NCBI GenBank assembly: GCA_017412085.1
Contig: JAFPYS010000007.1
Span: forward strand, 1-44,682
DNA: 44,682 bases
Origin: Alphaproteobacteria bacterium
GTDB lineage: Bacteria; Pseudomonadota; Alphaproteobacteria; CAAHEQ01; UBA3637
Direction of reading: 5' to 3'
Part shown: in pieces, positions 8,791 to 17,012 of the stretch
How the letters are laid out: each line of letters begins with the position of its first letter
Numbering within the stretch: position 1 is the first letter of the stretch
The notes under the pieces: generated by a model
Told to the model about the DNA's origin: nothing
The model's database searches: none
Seen by the model: the letters and a program-made list of their open reading frames with translations, nothing else
Made by a program: the position numbers and the translations under genes

Positions 8791-9851
8791 TTTTTGCCTC
8801 CATTCAAGGAAAGTCCGCTTGTCACCGTCGGCACATCCAACGGCAAGAATCCATAATGTTTAATCCATTTCATATCAGCTTCAAACATGGGGCGCAAATC
8901 TTTGATGCCATACTTCATCATGGCCAAACGATCCATACCAATACCAAAGGCAAAACCCTGATATTTCTCCGGATCAACACCACAATTCTTCAGCACGCGT
9001 GGATCTACAACACCACATCCGCCCATTTCAAGCCATTCCTTACCAACATTTCTGGCCATCACGCCCCCAATGTCCATTTCATAGGATGGCTCTGTGAACG
9101 GGAAATAAGAAGTTCTGAATCTGAACGACACATCGTCCGTTTCAAAGAACAACTTAAAGAATTCCAACAACACAGAACGCAAATTCGCCAAATTTGTTTT
9201 TTCATCGATCACAAGTCCCTCAATTTGGTGGAACATCGGCGTATGTGTGGCATCATAGTCCCGACGATAGGTACGCCCCGGGCACACAATCTTAATTGGC
9301 GGTTTTTGATTTTCCATCACACGAATCTGAACACCAGATGTTTGAGTACGCAACATATTTTTATTGTCAAAAAAGAATGTTGCCTGCATTTGACGCGCCG
9401 GGTGTTCTGGCGGAATATTTAAGGCCTCAAAGTTATGCCAATCGTCTTCAATATCTGGTCCTTCGGCCAAATCAAATCCCATCTGAGCAAAAATTGTCAA
9501 CGCTTCTTCAATCGCTTGAGTAATTGGATGAATGCGACCGATATGCTGTGGACGACAAGGCAACGTCACATCCACACTTTCCGATTGCAGTTTAGCATTC
9601 AATTCGGCCTCTTCCAACGCCTCTTTTTTGGCTTCAATCGCAGCAGTAATTTCATTTTTTACTGTATTAACAGCGGCGCCAAAAGTCTTCTTTTCTTCCA
9701 CCGACAAAGAACCCAATTCTCTCATCAGGCCTGTTAACGAACCACTTTTACCAATGACGCCAACGCGAATAGCATCTAATTCTGCCAACGTTTTTGCCCC
9801 ATCAATGGCTGGCAACGTCGCTTTTTTAATTTCAGACAATTTTTCTTGCAT
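8781..9851 (-). CDS. pheS: Phenylalanine--tRNA ligase alpha subunit
   Basis: This is the catalytic alpha chain of phenylalanyl-tRNA synthetase. Its 356 residues have an N-terminal coiled-coil tRNA-binding arm (1-90), then a class II core with motif 2 (GRTYRRDYDATHTPMFHQIE, about 210-230) and motif 3 near the end (GIGMDRLAMMKYGI). The residues after motif 3 include a Gly/Ser-rich tail of about 15 residues. AAAGGAG lies upstream of the ATG. metK ends 60 bp upstream, and the genes may form one transcript. Confidence 0.97.
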   Translation of the reverse strand: MQEKLSEIKKATLPAIDGAKTLAELDAIRVGVIGKSGSLTGLMRELGSLSVEEKKTFGAAVNTVKNEITAAIEAKKEALEEAELNAKLQSESVDVTLPCRPQHIGRIHPITQAIEEALTIFAQMGFDLAEGPDIEDDWHNFEALNIPPEHPARQMQATFFFDNKNMLRTQTSGVQIRVMENQKPPIKIVCPGRTYRRDYDATHTPMFHQIEGLVIDEKTNLANLRSVLLEFFKLFFETDDVSFRFRTSYFPFTEPSYEMDIGGVMARNVGKEWLEMGGCGVVDPRVLKNCGVDPEKYQGFAFGIGMDRLAMMKYGIKDLRPMFEADMKWIKHYGFLPLDVPTVTSGLSLNGGKKCD

Positions 9852-9911
9852 AACTGCTCCTTTATTTCAGATGAGCGTTATTTTACAAGAAAATTACACA
9901 AAAATCAAGCG

Positions 9912-10919
9912 TTATTTTAATCCGACGGACGCCCGACAGAGCGATTTGAAAACCGGCGTGTTCAAGCGCAAATCTTCAATCATCTGTTTGGGTGTTTCGG
10001 CAACAACAATGCTTTCTTTTGTAACAACGCCATTTTTAATATATCTTGCTTCGGCGCTTGGCAATTCGCTTTTACCAATACACGACGACAAATACACAAA
10101 GCATTCATCATTGTCTTTCAGCAACTCACCCGCCAACGCGCGCGCCTTGTGATTCAAGGTGACATCCGCCTTTGTGGCATCCTTGCCCCAAGGGCTGCCA
10201 CCCCCGACAGGGCACGCTGTGGAATAAAAATCACAAGCCAATTTTCGCCCCGTCACACCACAATCTGCCACCGCGCTGTGCATTTTATAGGCGCCCGTGC
10301 CATTGATAACCAAACGTTTTGGCTCTTGCCCCAAAACAGAAATCACAAAGGGGCGCACATCCACTTTCGCCCGCATTGGAATCGCCACAACGGCCGTGTC
10401 AATTTTCCCCACTTCGTCCAGTGTGATTTGTGTTTTAATGTCCAATCCAACATCTTCCTCTTCTAACGCTTGTTGATACAAAGCTGCATTTAATTTTCGG
10501 GCCAAATAAAGTTCGGGGGGCAACCCATCTTCCCCCTTGCAAGCATAGCCCACAAACACGCCCTGATCGCCCCAACCGTCCATGTTGACGCCTTGACTAA
10601 TATCTGTTGATTGTGCGCCGATCAGGTTCAGCACGCGCAATTTGCTTGGGTTCATGGCGTCATCTTGCCACACACGACTATATTCTTCGGTATAGCCGAT
10701 ATCGGCCAACGCCCCCTTGGCCACGCTCAATAAATCCGGCATTTCAATTTTGCCCGACACTTCGCCTGCGAAAATGACTGTATTATCTTTTACCATCACC
10801 TCTACGGCATAACGCACCCACGGGTCTTGCTTTAATAATTCATCCAACAAATAACTTGAGATATAATCGGCTGTTTTATCTGGGTGGCCGATAGACACCG
10901 CTTCTGCTGTTTTAAGCAT
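9912..10919 (-). CDS. metK: S-adenosylmethionine synthase, short divergent form
   Basis: MetK makes SAM from ATP and methionine. At 335 residues it is shorter than the usual 380-400. Family landmarks remain: GHPDKTADYISSYLLDELL (11-29), GYACKGEDGLPPELYLARKL in the central domain, DCGVTGRKL, and the phosphate loop GGGSPWGKDATKADVTLNHKA where GGGAFSGKDPTKVDR is usual. The substitutions near the phosphate loop place it in an atypical subgroup. The leader carries a SAM-II-like riboswitch, which supports the assignment independently. AAGGAG lies 8 bases before the ATG, inside that riboswitch. Confidence 0.9.
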   Translation of the reverse strand: MLKTAEAVSIGHPDKTADYISSYLLDELLKQDPWVRYAVEVMVKDNTVIFAGEVSGKIEMPDLLSVAKGALADIGYTEEYSRVWQDDAMNPSKLRVLNLIGAQSTDISQGVNMDGWGDQGVFVGYACKGEDGLPPELYLARKLNAALYQQALEEEDVGLDIKTQITLDEVGKIDTAVVAIPMRAKVDVRPFVISVLGQEPKRLVINGTGAYKMHSAVADCGVTGRKLACDFYSTACPVGGGSPWGKDATKADVTLNHKARALAGELLKDNDECFVYLSSCIGKSELPSAEARYIKNGVVTKESIVVAETPKQMIEDLRLNTPVFKSLCRASVGLK

Positions 10920-10925
10920 AGTTTT

Positions 10926-10994
10926 TTCTCCTTGTTTAGTCCGTTGACGTAGGACAAGTTAGGTTAAATCCACGGTTGCCACTCACCCGAGTGG
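10926..10994 (-). ncRNA. SAM-II-like riboswitch in the metK leader
   Basis: Read on the minus strand, the 75-nt metK leader holds a 6-bp hairpin CCACTC/GAGTGG (10979-10994). The SAM-II signature GATTTAACC follows (10962-10970), and CTAAA (10935-10939) lies just before the ribosome site. A short P1 (10971-10974 with 10948-10951) and a pseudoknot P2 (GTCC 10952-10955 with GGAC 10939-10942) can form in the SAM-II topology. In addition CTTGT (10954-10958) can pair with ACAAG (10931-10935), which overlaps AAGGAG. Ligand binding would hide the ribosome site and switch off metK. P1 is short, so a SAM-V-like or variant SAM-II form is possible. Confidence 0.68.
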
Positions 10995-11003
10995 AACAAT
11001 ATC

Positions 11004-11031
11004 ATTATATCAAATTAAAAATGAAATGCAA
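11004..11031 (-). promoter_or_regulatory. metK promoter
   Basis: A perfect -10 TATAAT (11004-11009) lies 16 bp from a weak -35 TTGCAT (11026-11031). Transcription would start near 10997, immediately before the riboswitch hairpin, so the whole leader is the regulatory RNA. Confidence 0.65.
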
Positions 11032-11042
11032 CAAAAAAATAC

Positions 11043-11071
11043 TTGCATTTTTTTGCCGCTTGACGTATCAT
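11043..11071 (+). promoter_or_regulatory. fdxA promoter
   Basis: TTGCAT (11043-11048) and TATCAT (11066-11071) are spaced 17 bp, with transcription expected near 11078. It diverges from the metK promoter 12 bp away. Confidence 0.55.
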
Positions 11072-11103
11072 GGCCTCGTTCAATTTTTAACAAAGGAGAA
11101 AAT

Positions 11104-11340
11104 ATGCCTTCAGTAGTAAATGATTCATGTGTTTTGTGTGGCGCTTGCGCCGAAGTTTGTCCAGTGGGTGCTTTCCACAAAGGTGAGACACAAATGGTTG
11201 TCGATCCAAACACCTGCATTGATTGCGGTGTTTGCTTGGGTGAATGCCCTCAGGGTGCGATTAAGTCCTCCGATGAAGCGGATGAAAAATGGGTTCAATA
11301 TAACGCAGAAAACGCTGCGAAATTTCCTCCTGCTAAGTAA
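11104..11340 (+). CDS. fdxA: 2[4Fe-4S] ferredoxin, clostridial type
   Basis: A 78-residue low-potential electron carrier. Two cluster-binding motifs are visible: CVLCGACAEVCPVG (about residues 9-22) and CIDCGVCLGECPQG (about 39-52), each with the CxxCxxCxxxCP pattern. There is no extended loop between the second and third Cys of the second motif and no long C-terminal helix, so it is the short anaerobe type. The start at 11104 follows AAAGGAG. Probable partners such as PFOR-type oxidoreductases are not in the window. The symbol is generic. Confidence 0.9.
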   Translation: MPSVVNDSCVLCGACAEVCPVGAFHKGETQMVVDPNTCIDCGVCLGECPQGAIKSSDEADEKWVQYNAENAAKFPPAK

Positions 11341-11348
11341 TTAAGGAG

Positions 11349-11376
11349 CCCCGGGCACTTTGCTCGGGGATTTTTT
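11349..11376 (+). terminator. Intrinsic terminator after fdxA
   Basis: Arms CCCCGGGCA (11349-11357) and TGCTCGGGG (11361-11369) form a 9-bp stem with one G-U pair and a 3-base loop, followed by A and six T (11371-11376). The start codon of the next gene follows directly at 11377, so the 3' arm also supplies the only purine-rich ribosome site (CGGGGA) for that gene. Confidence 0.85.
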
Positions 11377-12318
11377 ATGCCTATTTTTGATGCAACAGAC
11401 GAAAATATCTTAAAGGCCGCCCACCTTATTCAACAAGGCGAGATTGTGGCTTTCCCCACTGAAACGGTCTATGGTTTGGGGGCTGATGCCTATAACCCGA
11501 CCGCTGTTGCTAAAATTTTTGAGGCGAAAAATCGCCCCACCTTTAATCCCTTAATTTCCCATATCGCGGATGTTGATTTTTTGAAAGATTACGCCGAAAC
11601 GGATGCGCGCGTAAAGGCTTTGGCTAAAAAGTTTTGGCCAGGCCCTTTGACGATGGTTTTAAAGCGTAAACAATTTGTTGAATCGTTGGACTTGGCTTGT
11701 GCGGGCTTGCCAACCGTCAGTGTTCGCATGCCCAATCATCCCGTGGCCTTGGAACTCATTCGCAAAAGCGCAACACCGATTGTGGCGCCTTCCGCCAACC
11801 GTTCTCAAAGTATTAGTCCAACCACCGCCGAACATGTTCAACACAGCTTGGGTGATCGTGTGCCGATGATTTTGGATGGTGGCTCATGCGGTGTGGGTGT
11901 GGAATCCACCATCATTGATTTAACCAGCAAAGACATTGTCTTACTTCGTGCTGGCGGTATTCCGATGGAAGAAATTTCCGAATTTTTGAACGAGCCAGTT
12001 TTAATTTCTGGCGGCAATCCAAATCTGCCGTCTTCGCCGGGGCAAATGCTGAAACACTATGCGCCCAAATACGAAACAAGAATAAACGTCATAACTCCCG
12101 CTGATGATGAGTTTATGATTGGTTTTGGTGACATTGATGGACACTTAAATTTAAGCAAGGCCGGGGATTTACGCGAAGCAACCGCCAACTTGTTTGCCTA
12201 TATGCACAAAGCAGAAGAACAAACAAAATACACCAAAATCGCCATCGCCCCCATCCCAATGGAGGGGCTTGGCAGAGCCATTAACGATCGTATTAAACGC
12301 GCTTCGTACAAAGACTAA
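11377..12318 (+). CDS. tsaC: L-threonylcarbamoyladenylate synthase (Sua5/TsaC, long form)
   Basis: This enzyme makes threonylcarbamoyl-AMP from Thr, bicarbonate and ATP for the t6A37 modification of ANN-decoding tRNAs. The 313 residues comprise a YrdC domain (1-200; PTETVYGLGADAYN at about 27-40, KNRPTFNPLISHI, SVRMPNHP, PSANRSQSISPT) and a C-terminal Sua5 domain joined by the linker SSPGQMLKHYAPK. This is the Sua5 rather than the short TsaC architecture. The start sits immediately after the fdxA terminator, so expression probably depends on read-through or an unseen promoter. Confidence 0.94.
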   Translation: MPIFDATDENILKAAHLIQQGEIVAFPTETVYGLGADAYNPTAVAKIFEAKNRPTFNPLISHIADVDFLKDYAETDARVKALAKKFWPGPLTMVLKRKQFVESLDLACAGLPTVSVRMPNHPVALELIRKSATPIVAPSANRSQSISPTTAEHVQHSLGDRVPMILDGGSCGVGVESTIIDLTSKDIVLLRAGGIPMEEISEFLNEPVLISGGNPNLPSSPGQMLKHYAPKYETRINVITPADDEFMIGFGDIDGHLNLSKAGDLREATANLFAYMHKAEEQTKYTKIAIAPIPMEGLGRAINDRIKRASYKD

Positions 12319-13154
12319 TTTTTGATTTCTTGATCTTTCACCGCATACGTCGCAGCAATTTTATCAATCACGGATTGGATATATTTTTCCAATGGTTTCC
12401 CAACACGATAATCCGCCGGCTTCACTGCATTCACACGGTTGTCAGCCACCAGCTGGTCAATCTTTCTGGGTTTGGGTTTTCTGGCATCATACACCGCCAC
12501 CGAATGTCCCCCTTCGGCCTTTACCATTTTCATACAGGGAATATCAGTCAATCCATCTCCCACATAAATCATGTTTTCAAAGGGCATCGGACGAAGCGGG
12601 CGTGGAATATATTTGTTCACAGTTTCATTGTCAGCTAAATCTTCACAACCTTTGTTGATCCGGAAAATAAATTGCGTTTTACTGGTGTAATTCAGCATAA
12701 TGCCCGGCCAAAAAGCTTCACCCCGCTCGTTATACATAAAAGTGGAGGCAAAAATAGTATGGAATTTTTTTGCAATTTTTGTGCCTTCAATCATTTCTTG
12801 CAAGCCGGAGGAAATAATATAATGCCTTAAATCAACACCCTTTCTACGCGCATAAGCATCTATTCTGTCAAACCATTCCGGAACCCCCGCAAACAATTCA
12901 ATGTCTGCCGCAAATTTACGAAAGGCTGCCCGTGTTGGTCGTATTTTTCTTTGTTTCAACTTTTCCAACATCACCCACATATACGCCGCAATATCATCCG
13001 CCTTTTCGCGCAGACCCAACGTATTTGTTTCCTCCCAAAAATCCTTGGCAGATTTTGCTTGAACAGCCCGCAAAAAACCGTACTCTTGCATATTACCCGG
13101 TGAAAGCGTGCCATCGAAATCATAACAGATGGCCATTGGAATCATTTTTTTCAT
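12315..13154 (-). CDS. HAD-superfamily phosphatase
   Basis: A 279-residue HAD-fold hydrolase. Motif I is CYDFDGTLS (about 9-17), with the nucleophile Asp and the acid Asp of DxD; motif II Ser-Ser is in HYIISSGLQEMI; motif IV is in MIYVGDGLTDIPCM, with the GDGxTD metal site. A helical cap lies between motifs I and II. This pattern fits HAD-IB phosphatases of the phosphoserine-phosphatase type, but the substrate is unknown. It follows the TetR gene by 9 bp (AGGAG ribosome site) and ends in a 4-bp convergent overlap with tsaC. Confidence 0.82.
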   Translation of the reverse strand: MKKMIPMAICYDFDGTLSPGNMQEYGFLRAVQAKSAKDFWEETNTLGLREKADDIAAYMWVMLEKLKQRKIRPTRAAFRKFAADIELFAGVPEWFDRIDAYARRKGVDLRHYIISSGLQEMIEGTKIAKKFHTIFASTFMYNERGEAFWPGIMLNYTSKTQFIFRINKGCEDLADNETVNKYIPRPLRPMPFENMIYVGDGLTDIPCMKMVKAEGGHSVAVYDARKPKPRKIDQLVADNRVNAVKPADYRVGKPLEKYIQSVIDKIAATYAVKDQEIKN

Positions 13155-13163
13155 TTTAAGCTC

Positions 13164-13787
13164 CTATTTTCTAAATAATCCTCTATAGAAAACCGTCAAG
13201 ATTTCATCAATTGAGTTGGAGGAATATTCTTTCCATTGCATCGCATCTAAGATAATTTTTTTACGCGACACCAACATAAAAATAGATGAAAACAACATTA
13301 CAACCTGTAAAACAGCTTCTTTATAAGACATCTTCCCCGCATTAGCATCCACCAGTAAATCCACAAAAATTTGACGATACTGGGTATTTAAGCTTTGGAA
13401 AAGAGATTTAAAACAAGCTGACGGTTCAACGTATTCGCGCACAAAAATCATACACATTGCCGTTGTCAATTTGTCCGAGCAAAACAATTCCACAAAGCCA
13501 CGGATAAATCTTTTTAAAAGAATTTCACTTTTTTCAGGACACGGGCGCAAAGCCAACTCACTCTCATACTCTGTCATTTCGTCAGAAAATTTTTCATTCA
13601 AACGAACTAAAATTCTTTTTAAAACTTCCGCATACAAGCCATTTTTATTGCCAAAATAATAGCTAATTGCCGCCACATTCGCTTTGGCCTTGGCTAAAAT
13701 ATCCCGCGTTGCTGTGGGCTCAAACCCCTTCACAGCAAATTCATAAATAGCCGTCTTGACAATTTTCTCTTTTGTATCCGATTTCAT
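13164..13787 (-). CDS. TetR-family transcriptional regulator
   Basis: A 207-residue one-component repressor. The N-terminal 50 residues carry the TetR helix-turn-helix (TATRDILAKAKANVAAISYYFGNKNGLYAEVL), and the C-terminal two thirds are a helical ligand and dimer domain, possibly of the CecR/DUF1956 type. It lies directly downstream of the acyltransferase/acyl-ACP synthetase gene but has its own promoter flanked by inverted half-sites. Auto-repression and control of the lipid gene are plausible. The ligand is unknown; a fatty-acyl compound would suit the neighbourhood. Confidence 0.85.
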   Translation of the reverse strand: MKSDTKEKIVKTAIYEFAVKGFEPTATRDILAKAKANVAAISYYFGNKNGLYAEVLKRILVRLNEKFSDEMTEYESELALRPCPEKSEILLKRFIRGFVELFCSDKLTTAMCMIFVREYVEPSACFKSLFQSLNTQYRQIFVDLLVDANAGKMSYKEAVLQVVMLFSSIFMLVSRKKIILDAMQWKEYSSNSIDEILTVFYRGLFRK

Positions 13788-13796
13788 TTGTTACCT

Positions 13797-13834
13797 CTTG
13801 CGACTATTATATACGTCTTTTTTCAAATCGCAAG
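13797..13834 (-). promoter_or_regulatory. tetR promoter with flanking inverted half-sites
   Basis: On the minus strand -35 TTGCGA (13828-13833) and a perfect -10 TATAAT (13806-13811) are 16 bp apart. The 7-bp inverted copies CTTGCGA and TCGCAAG lie at 13828-13834 and 13797-13803, one over the -35 and one over the predicted start site, 31 bp centre to centre (about three turns). This is a likely auto-operator. Confidence 0.6.
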
Positions 13835-13841
13835 TGTTATT

Positions 13842-16007
13842 TTACGACAGCCCCTTTTCTTTCAAAACCCACTTCTTCAAGGTAATATTATCCGCTTTGC
13901 CTGTCGCAAACAACGGTAACTCTTCTTTGTACATAAATTCAACCGGAATATACAGCTCGCTTAACCCCTTCTTACGAACCTTGTCGGCGAACATTGCCCG
14001 TGAAGCATCTTTATTATTTGTTACCATAATAATTTGCTCACCTTTTTTATCAGATGGAATCGCAATAGCCCCACAACGGAACTCATCTGTACCCCAAATC
14101 TCAACAGCAATATTCTCCACCGCCGTCAATGAAATCATTTCACCTGCAATCTTGGCAAAACGTTTAACACGGTCCACAATTTTCACAAAGCCTAAATCGT
14201 CCACAACGACAACATCTCCCGTATGATACCAACCATCTTTAACGGGTACCAAAACACCGGGATTATCCGCATACAGATAACCCTTCATAATATTCGGGCC
14301 ACGCACCACAAATTCGCCACCTTGCTTGATGCCTTCTACTGGCTCCAAACGATAATCAATGGCGGGCGGCAATTTACCCAGTGTTCCAAACTTATTAAAC
14401 AGTGTATTATTACCACACAGCACCGGAGAACATTCTGTTGTTCCGTATGCTTCCATCAATCGGACACCTAAACGTTCTGACACCAAATCACGGGTTTCTT
14501 GTTTAACAGCCTCTGCACCGGCATAACACAAACGCACATTTCTGAAGTCATGCGGATGTGAAATGTTTGCATAAACTTTATAGAATGTATCCGTGGCTGC
14601 CATCACTGTTACCTTTAATTCATACAGCAATTCGGTAATTGTTCTGTATAAAAGCGGAGATGGGAACAAGAACAATCTTGCACCAGAGAAAATAGCGAAA
14701 AACACACCCACGCACAAACCAAACGAGTGGAACATTGGCAACGAGTTAAACAACAAATCTCGTGCATTTAATTGTTCAAAACAACGCGTCTGATTCACAT
14801 TTGCAATAATATTACTATGCGACAAAACAACACCTTTTGGAGTTCCTTCCGAACCAGAGGTAAACAAGATAACCGCAGGATCCGAGCTCTTCTGATCCAC
14901 CGGAATCTTTTTAATTTTATAGTACCAAACACCACGCAATTTTTCACTCAATTTAATTGTTTTGGCCAAATCTTCAAGATACGTGATTTTAATTTTTTCA
15001 GCCTGCAATGCTTCAATAACCTCTTCTAATTTAGCCTTCATAATAAACGCTTTTGAGGTAATCACGCGCTTAACACAAGCTGTTTTACACATCGTGACAA
15101 CCACAGGTGCTCCCAATGAAAAATTCAGCATCACCGGCACGCGAGCATAGGCCGACAATCCGAAGAAGGAAACAACCGTCGCTACCGCATTTGGCAGGAT
15201 GACTCCCACATTTTCACCCTTGCCAGTAAGCTGAGCAAACTTTTGTCCCAAAACATAGCTCTTCAACAACACATCTTTATACGTTTGTGGTTGACGATTG
15301 ATATCTTCCAAAAATTCCCGGCGTTTAAACCATCCTTCCTTACCATAAATGCGGGTAATACGTACAAAATTCTTGAAAAGCGTAATATTGCTTTTGAAGT
15401 TCATCTCAAAACGCATTTTGTTCAGCAAGTGATACGTCACATCACGCAAATAGTCACGATTTTTCTTTAATTCTTCATTGATTTCAATAAACTTCGGTGC
15501 CCCCACCTTAACCTTGATTTTTGGGAAAGGTCTGTGCGGCAAATTATCTCCTGTCTCTGAAAAGCGGCTATACTCAGCACCACTAATCCAAATGGGCACA
15601 AATGGTGCACCCGTTCTGTCCGCTACAACCGCCGGGGATTCATAAATCTTCATCATGTCCCCATTGTCGGTCATACATCCCTCGGGGAACATAACACAAT
15701 ACCGATTGCTGTTGATAATTTCAATAACATCCTTTGTGTCGGCCACATTAATATAGCTAAATTCACGTTTCTCAGCGTAGTGCATAAAGAACCGAATCCA
15801 TTTGTTGCGATATAATTTTGCATGCAACAAAAACACAGGGTTGTTTGGCAAGAACGCAAACAAAATAACAGGATCTAGCCAAGACACATGGTTCGAAATA
15901 TAAATTCCCTTTTGTGGCCAATCCCCTTCATCTTCAACTTGAAACGAAACACGTACTTTCATTACACGAAAAGCACACCGCAATAAAAAACGAATAAAAC
16001 TTCTCAT
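13842..16007 (-). CDS. aas: Bifunctional acyltransferase / acyl-ACP synthetase (Aas-like)
   Basis: A 721-residue fusion. Residues 1-190 are a PlsC-type acyltransferase with NHVSWLD (39-45, the H-x4-D motif) and FPEG (about 107-110). Residues 220-721 are an AMP-forming acyl-activating enzyme with the P-loop ILFTSGSEGTPKGV, the motif YGTTECSPV, and YHTGDVVVVDDLGF with a downstream DRVKRFAKIAGEMIS hinge. Aas proteins re-acylate lysophosphatidylethanolamine using fatty acid and ACP at the inner membrane. A TetR regulator follows on the same strand. Some relatives act only on exogenous fatty acids, so the exact acceptor is uncertain. A TCCTCC complement (GGAGGA) precedes the ATG. Confidence 0.88.
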   Translation of the reverse strand: MRSFIRFLLRCAFRVMKVRVSFQVEDEGDWPQKGIYISNHVSWLDPVILFAFLPNNPVFLLHAKLYRNKWIRFFMHYAEKREFSYINVADTKDVIEIINSNRYCVMFPEGCMTDNGDMMKIYESPAVVADRTGAPFVPIWISGAEYSRFSETGDNLPHRPFPKIKVKVGAPKFIEINEELKKNRDYLRDVTYHLLNKMRFEMNFKSNITLFKNFVRITRIYGKEGWFKRREFLEDINRQPQTYKDVLLKSYVLGQKFAQLTGKGENVGVILPNAVATVVSFFGLSAYARVPVMLNFSLGAPVVVTMCKTACVKRVITSKAFIMKAKLEEVIEALQAEKIKITYLEDLAKTIKLSEKLRGVWYYKIKKIPVDQKSSDPAVILFTSGSEGTPKGVVLSHSNIIANVNQTRCFEQLNARDLLFNSLPMFHSFGLCVGVFFAIFSGARLFLFPSPLLYRTITELLYELKVTVMAATDTFYKVYANISHPHDFRNVRLCYAGAEAVKQETRDLVSERLGVRLMEAYGTTECSPVLCGNNTLFNKFGTLGKLPPAIDYRLEPVEGIKQGGEFVVRGPNIMKGYLYADNPGVLVPVKDGWYHTGDVVVVDDLGFVKIVDRVKRFAKIAGEMISLTAVENIAVEIWGTDEFRCGAIAIPSDKKGEQIIMVTNNKDASRAMFADKVRKKGLSELYIPVEFMYKEELPLFATGKADNITLKKWVLKEKGLS

Positions 16008-16039
16008 TTTTCCTCCTTACAATTTTTAAAGTATGCCCC

Positions 16040-16068
16040 ATTATAAAATGTTTGAAACAAAAATGCAA
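16040..16068 (-). promoter_or_regulatory. aas promoter
   Basis: On the minus strand TTGCAT (16063-16068) and a perfect TATAAT (16040-16045) are 17 bp apart. An 11-bp odd-centred palindrome TGTTTGAAACA (16050-16060) fills the spacer and could be an operator. Confidence 0.6.
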
Positions 16069-16196
16069 CAATTTTGTAATAAAAGTTTCATAATATTTTA
16101 TAACCAATTAGAAACTATAAATATTTTTATTGTTAAAAAATCCAGGATGAATGCATTATTTTTATTTAATCTTTCAAAATTTTCAAAGTTTTTCTG

Positions 16197-16225
16197 TGGA
16201 CATTCTGTTTTATTTATGTTAAACT
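16197..16225 (+). promoter_or_regulatory. Promoter of the lepB-rnc-era-recO-queH operon
   Basis: TGGACA (16197-16202) and TAAACT (16220-16225) are spaced 17 bp, with a start near 16232 and a short leader containing AAAGGAT. The rest of the 243-bp interval 16008-16250 is AT-rich, and I see nothing else in it. Confidence 0.5.
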
Positions 16226-16250
16226 GACTCTACACTGAAAGGATTATCCT

Positions 16251-17012
16251 ATGGTTGATCAAGTTAAACTGTTTGAAAATCGTCAACAAGCCTTAAAAAA
16301 GCAAAAGAAAAGAGAGTGGTTCCAGCTGTTTTGGCTGGCTTTATTGGCTTTGGTTATACGCTCCTGTGCTTTTGAACCCTATAATATTCCTTCAAGTTCT
16401 ATGGTTCCCACCCTTTTAGTGGGGGATTACTTGTTTATCAGCAAATATGATTATGGCTATTCCAAACATTCTTTTCCTTTTTCAATTCCACTTATCCCGA
16501 GAGGACGTTTGTTTAACAACCCGCCACAACGCGGAGATGTTGTTATTTTTAAATGGCCTAAGGATCAAAAAACAGATTATGTAAAACGCGTCATTGGCTT
16601 ACCAGGCGATACCGTTCAAATGATTGGCGGTCGTCTTTATATTAATGGCACTGTTGTTCCGCGCGAACCCGCGGGGGAAGAAAATTGGCTGACGGAAGCC
16701 GGGTGGCAACGATATAAACACTATATCGAAACTCTTCCCAATGGGGTCCAACATGACATTTACGAGGTGGATGACAACATGGTTTTGGACAACACCGACC
16801 CGATTGAAATTCCTCCAAAATATTATTTCATGATGGGTGATAACCGTGATAATTCTCAAGACAGTCGTTATTTTGGCTTGGTCCACGAAGATTTATTAGA
16901 GGGTAAAGCTCGCCTTATTTTCTACTCAACAAACGGCAACGGTTGGTTCTTCCAATTTTGGCGCTGGACAGAATTTTTGCGCTTGCAGCGTATTTTCACA
17001 AGGATTCAATAA
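16251..17012 (+). CDS. lepB: Signal peptidase I
   Basis: LepB removes signal peptides from exported proteins at the periplasmic face of the inner membrane. The 253 residues have one membrane anchor (about 23-40), then catalytic Ser50 in IPSSSMVPT and Lys112 in DYVKRVIGLPGDTVQ. The C-terminal box MGDNRDNSQDSRYFG confirms the family. It is the first gene of a tight operon, and its stop overlaps the rnc start by one base (TAATG). Confidence 0.96.
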   Translation: MVDQVKLFENRQQALKKQKKREWFQLFWLALLALVIRSCAFEPYNIPSSSMVPTLLVGDYLFISKYDYGYSKHSFPFSIPLIPRGRLFNNPPQRGDVVIFKWPKDQKTDYVKRVIGLPGDTVQMIGGRLYINGTVVPREPAGEENWLTEAGWQRYKHYIETLPNGVQHDIYEVDDNMVLDNTDPIEIPPKYYFMMGDNRDNSQDSRYFGLVHEDLLEGKARLIFYSTNGNGWFFQFWRWTEFLRLQRIFTRIQ

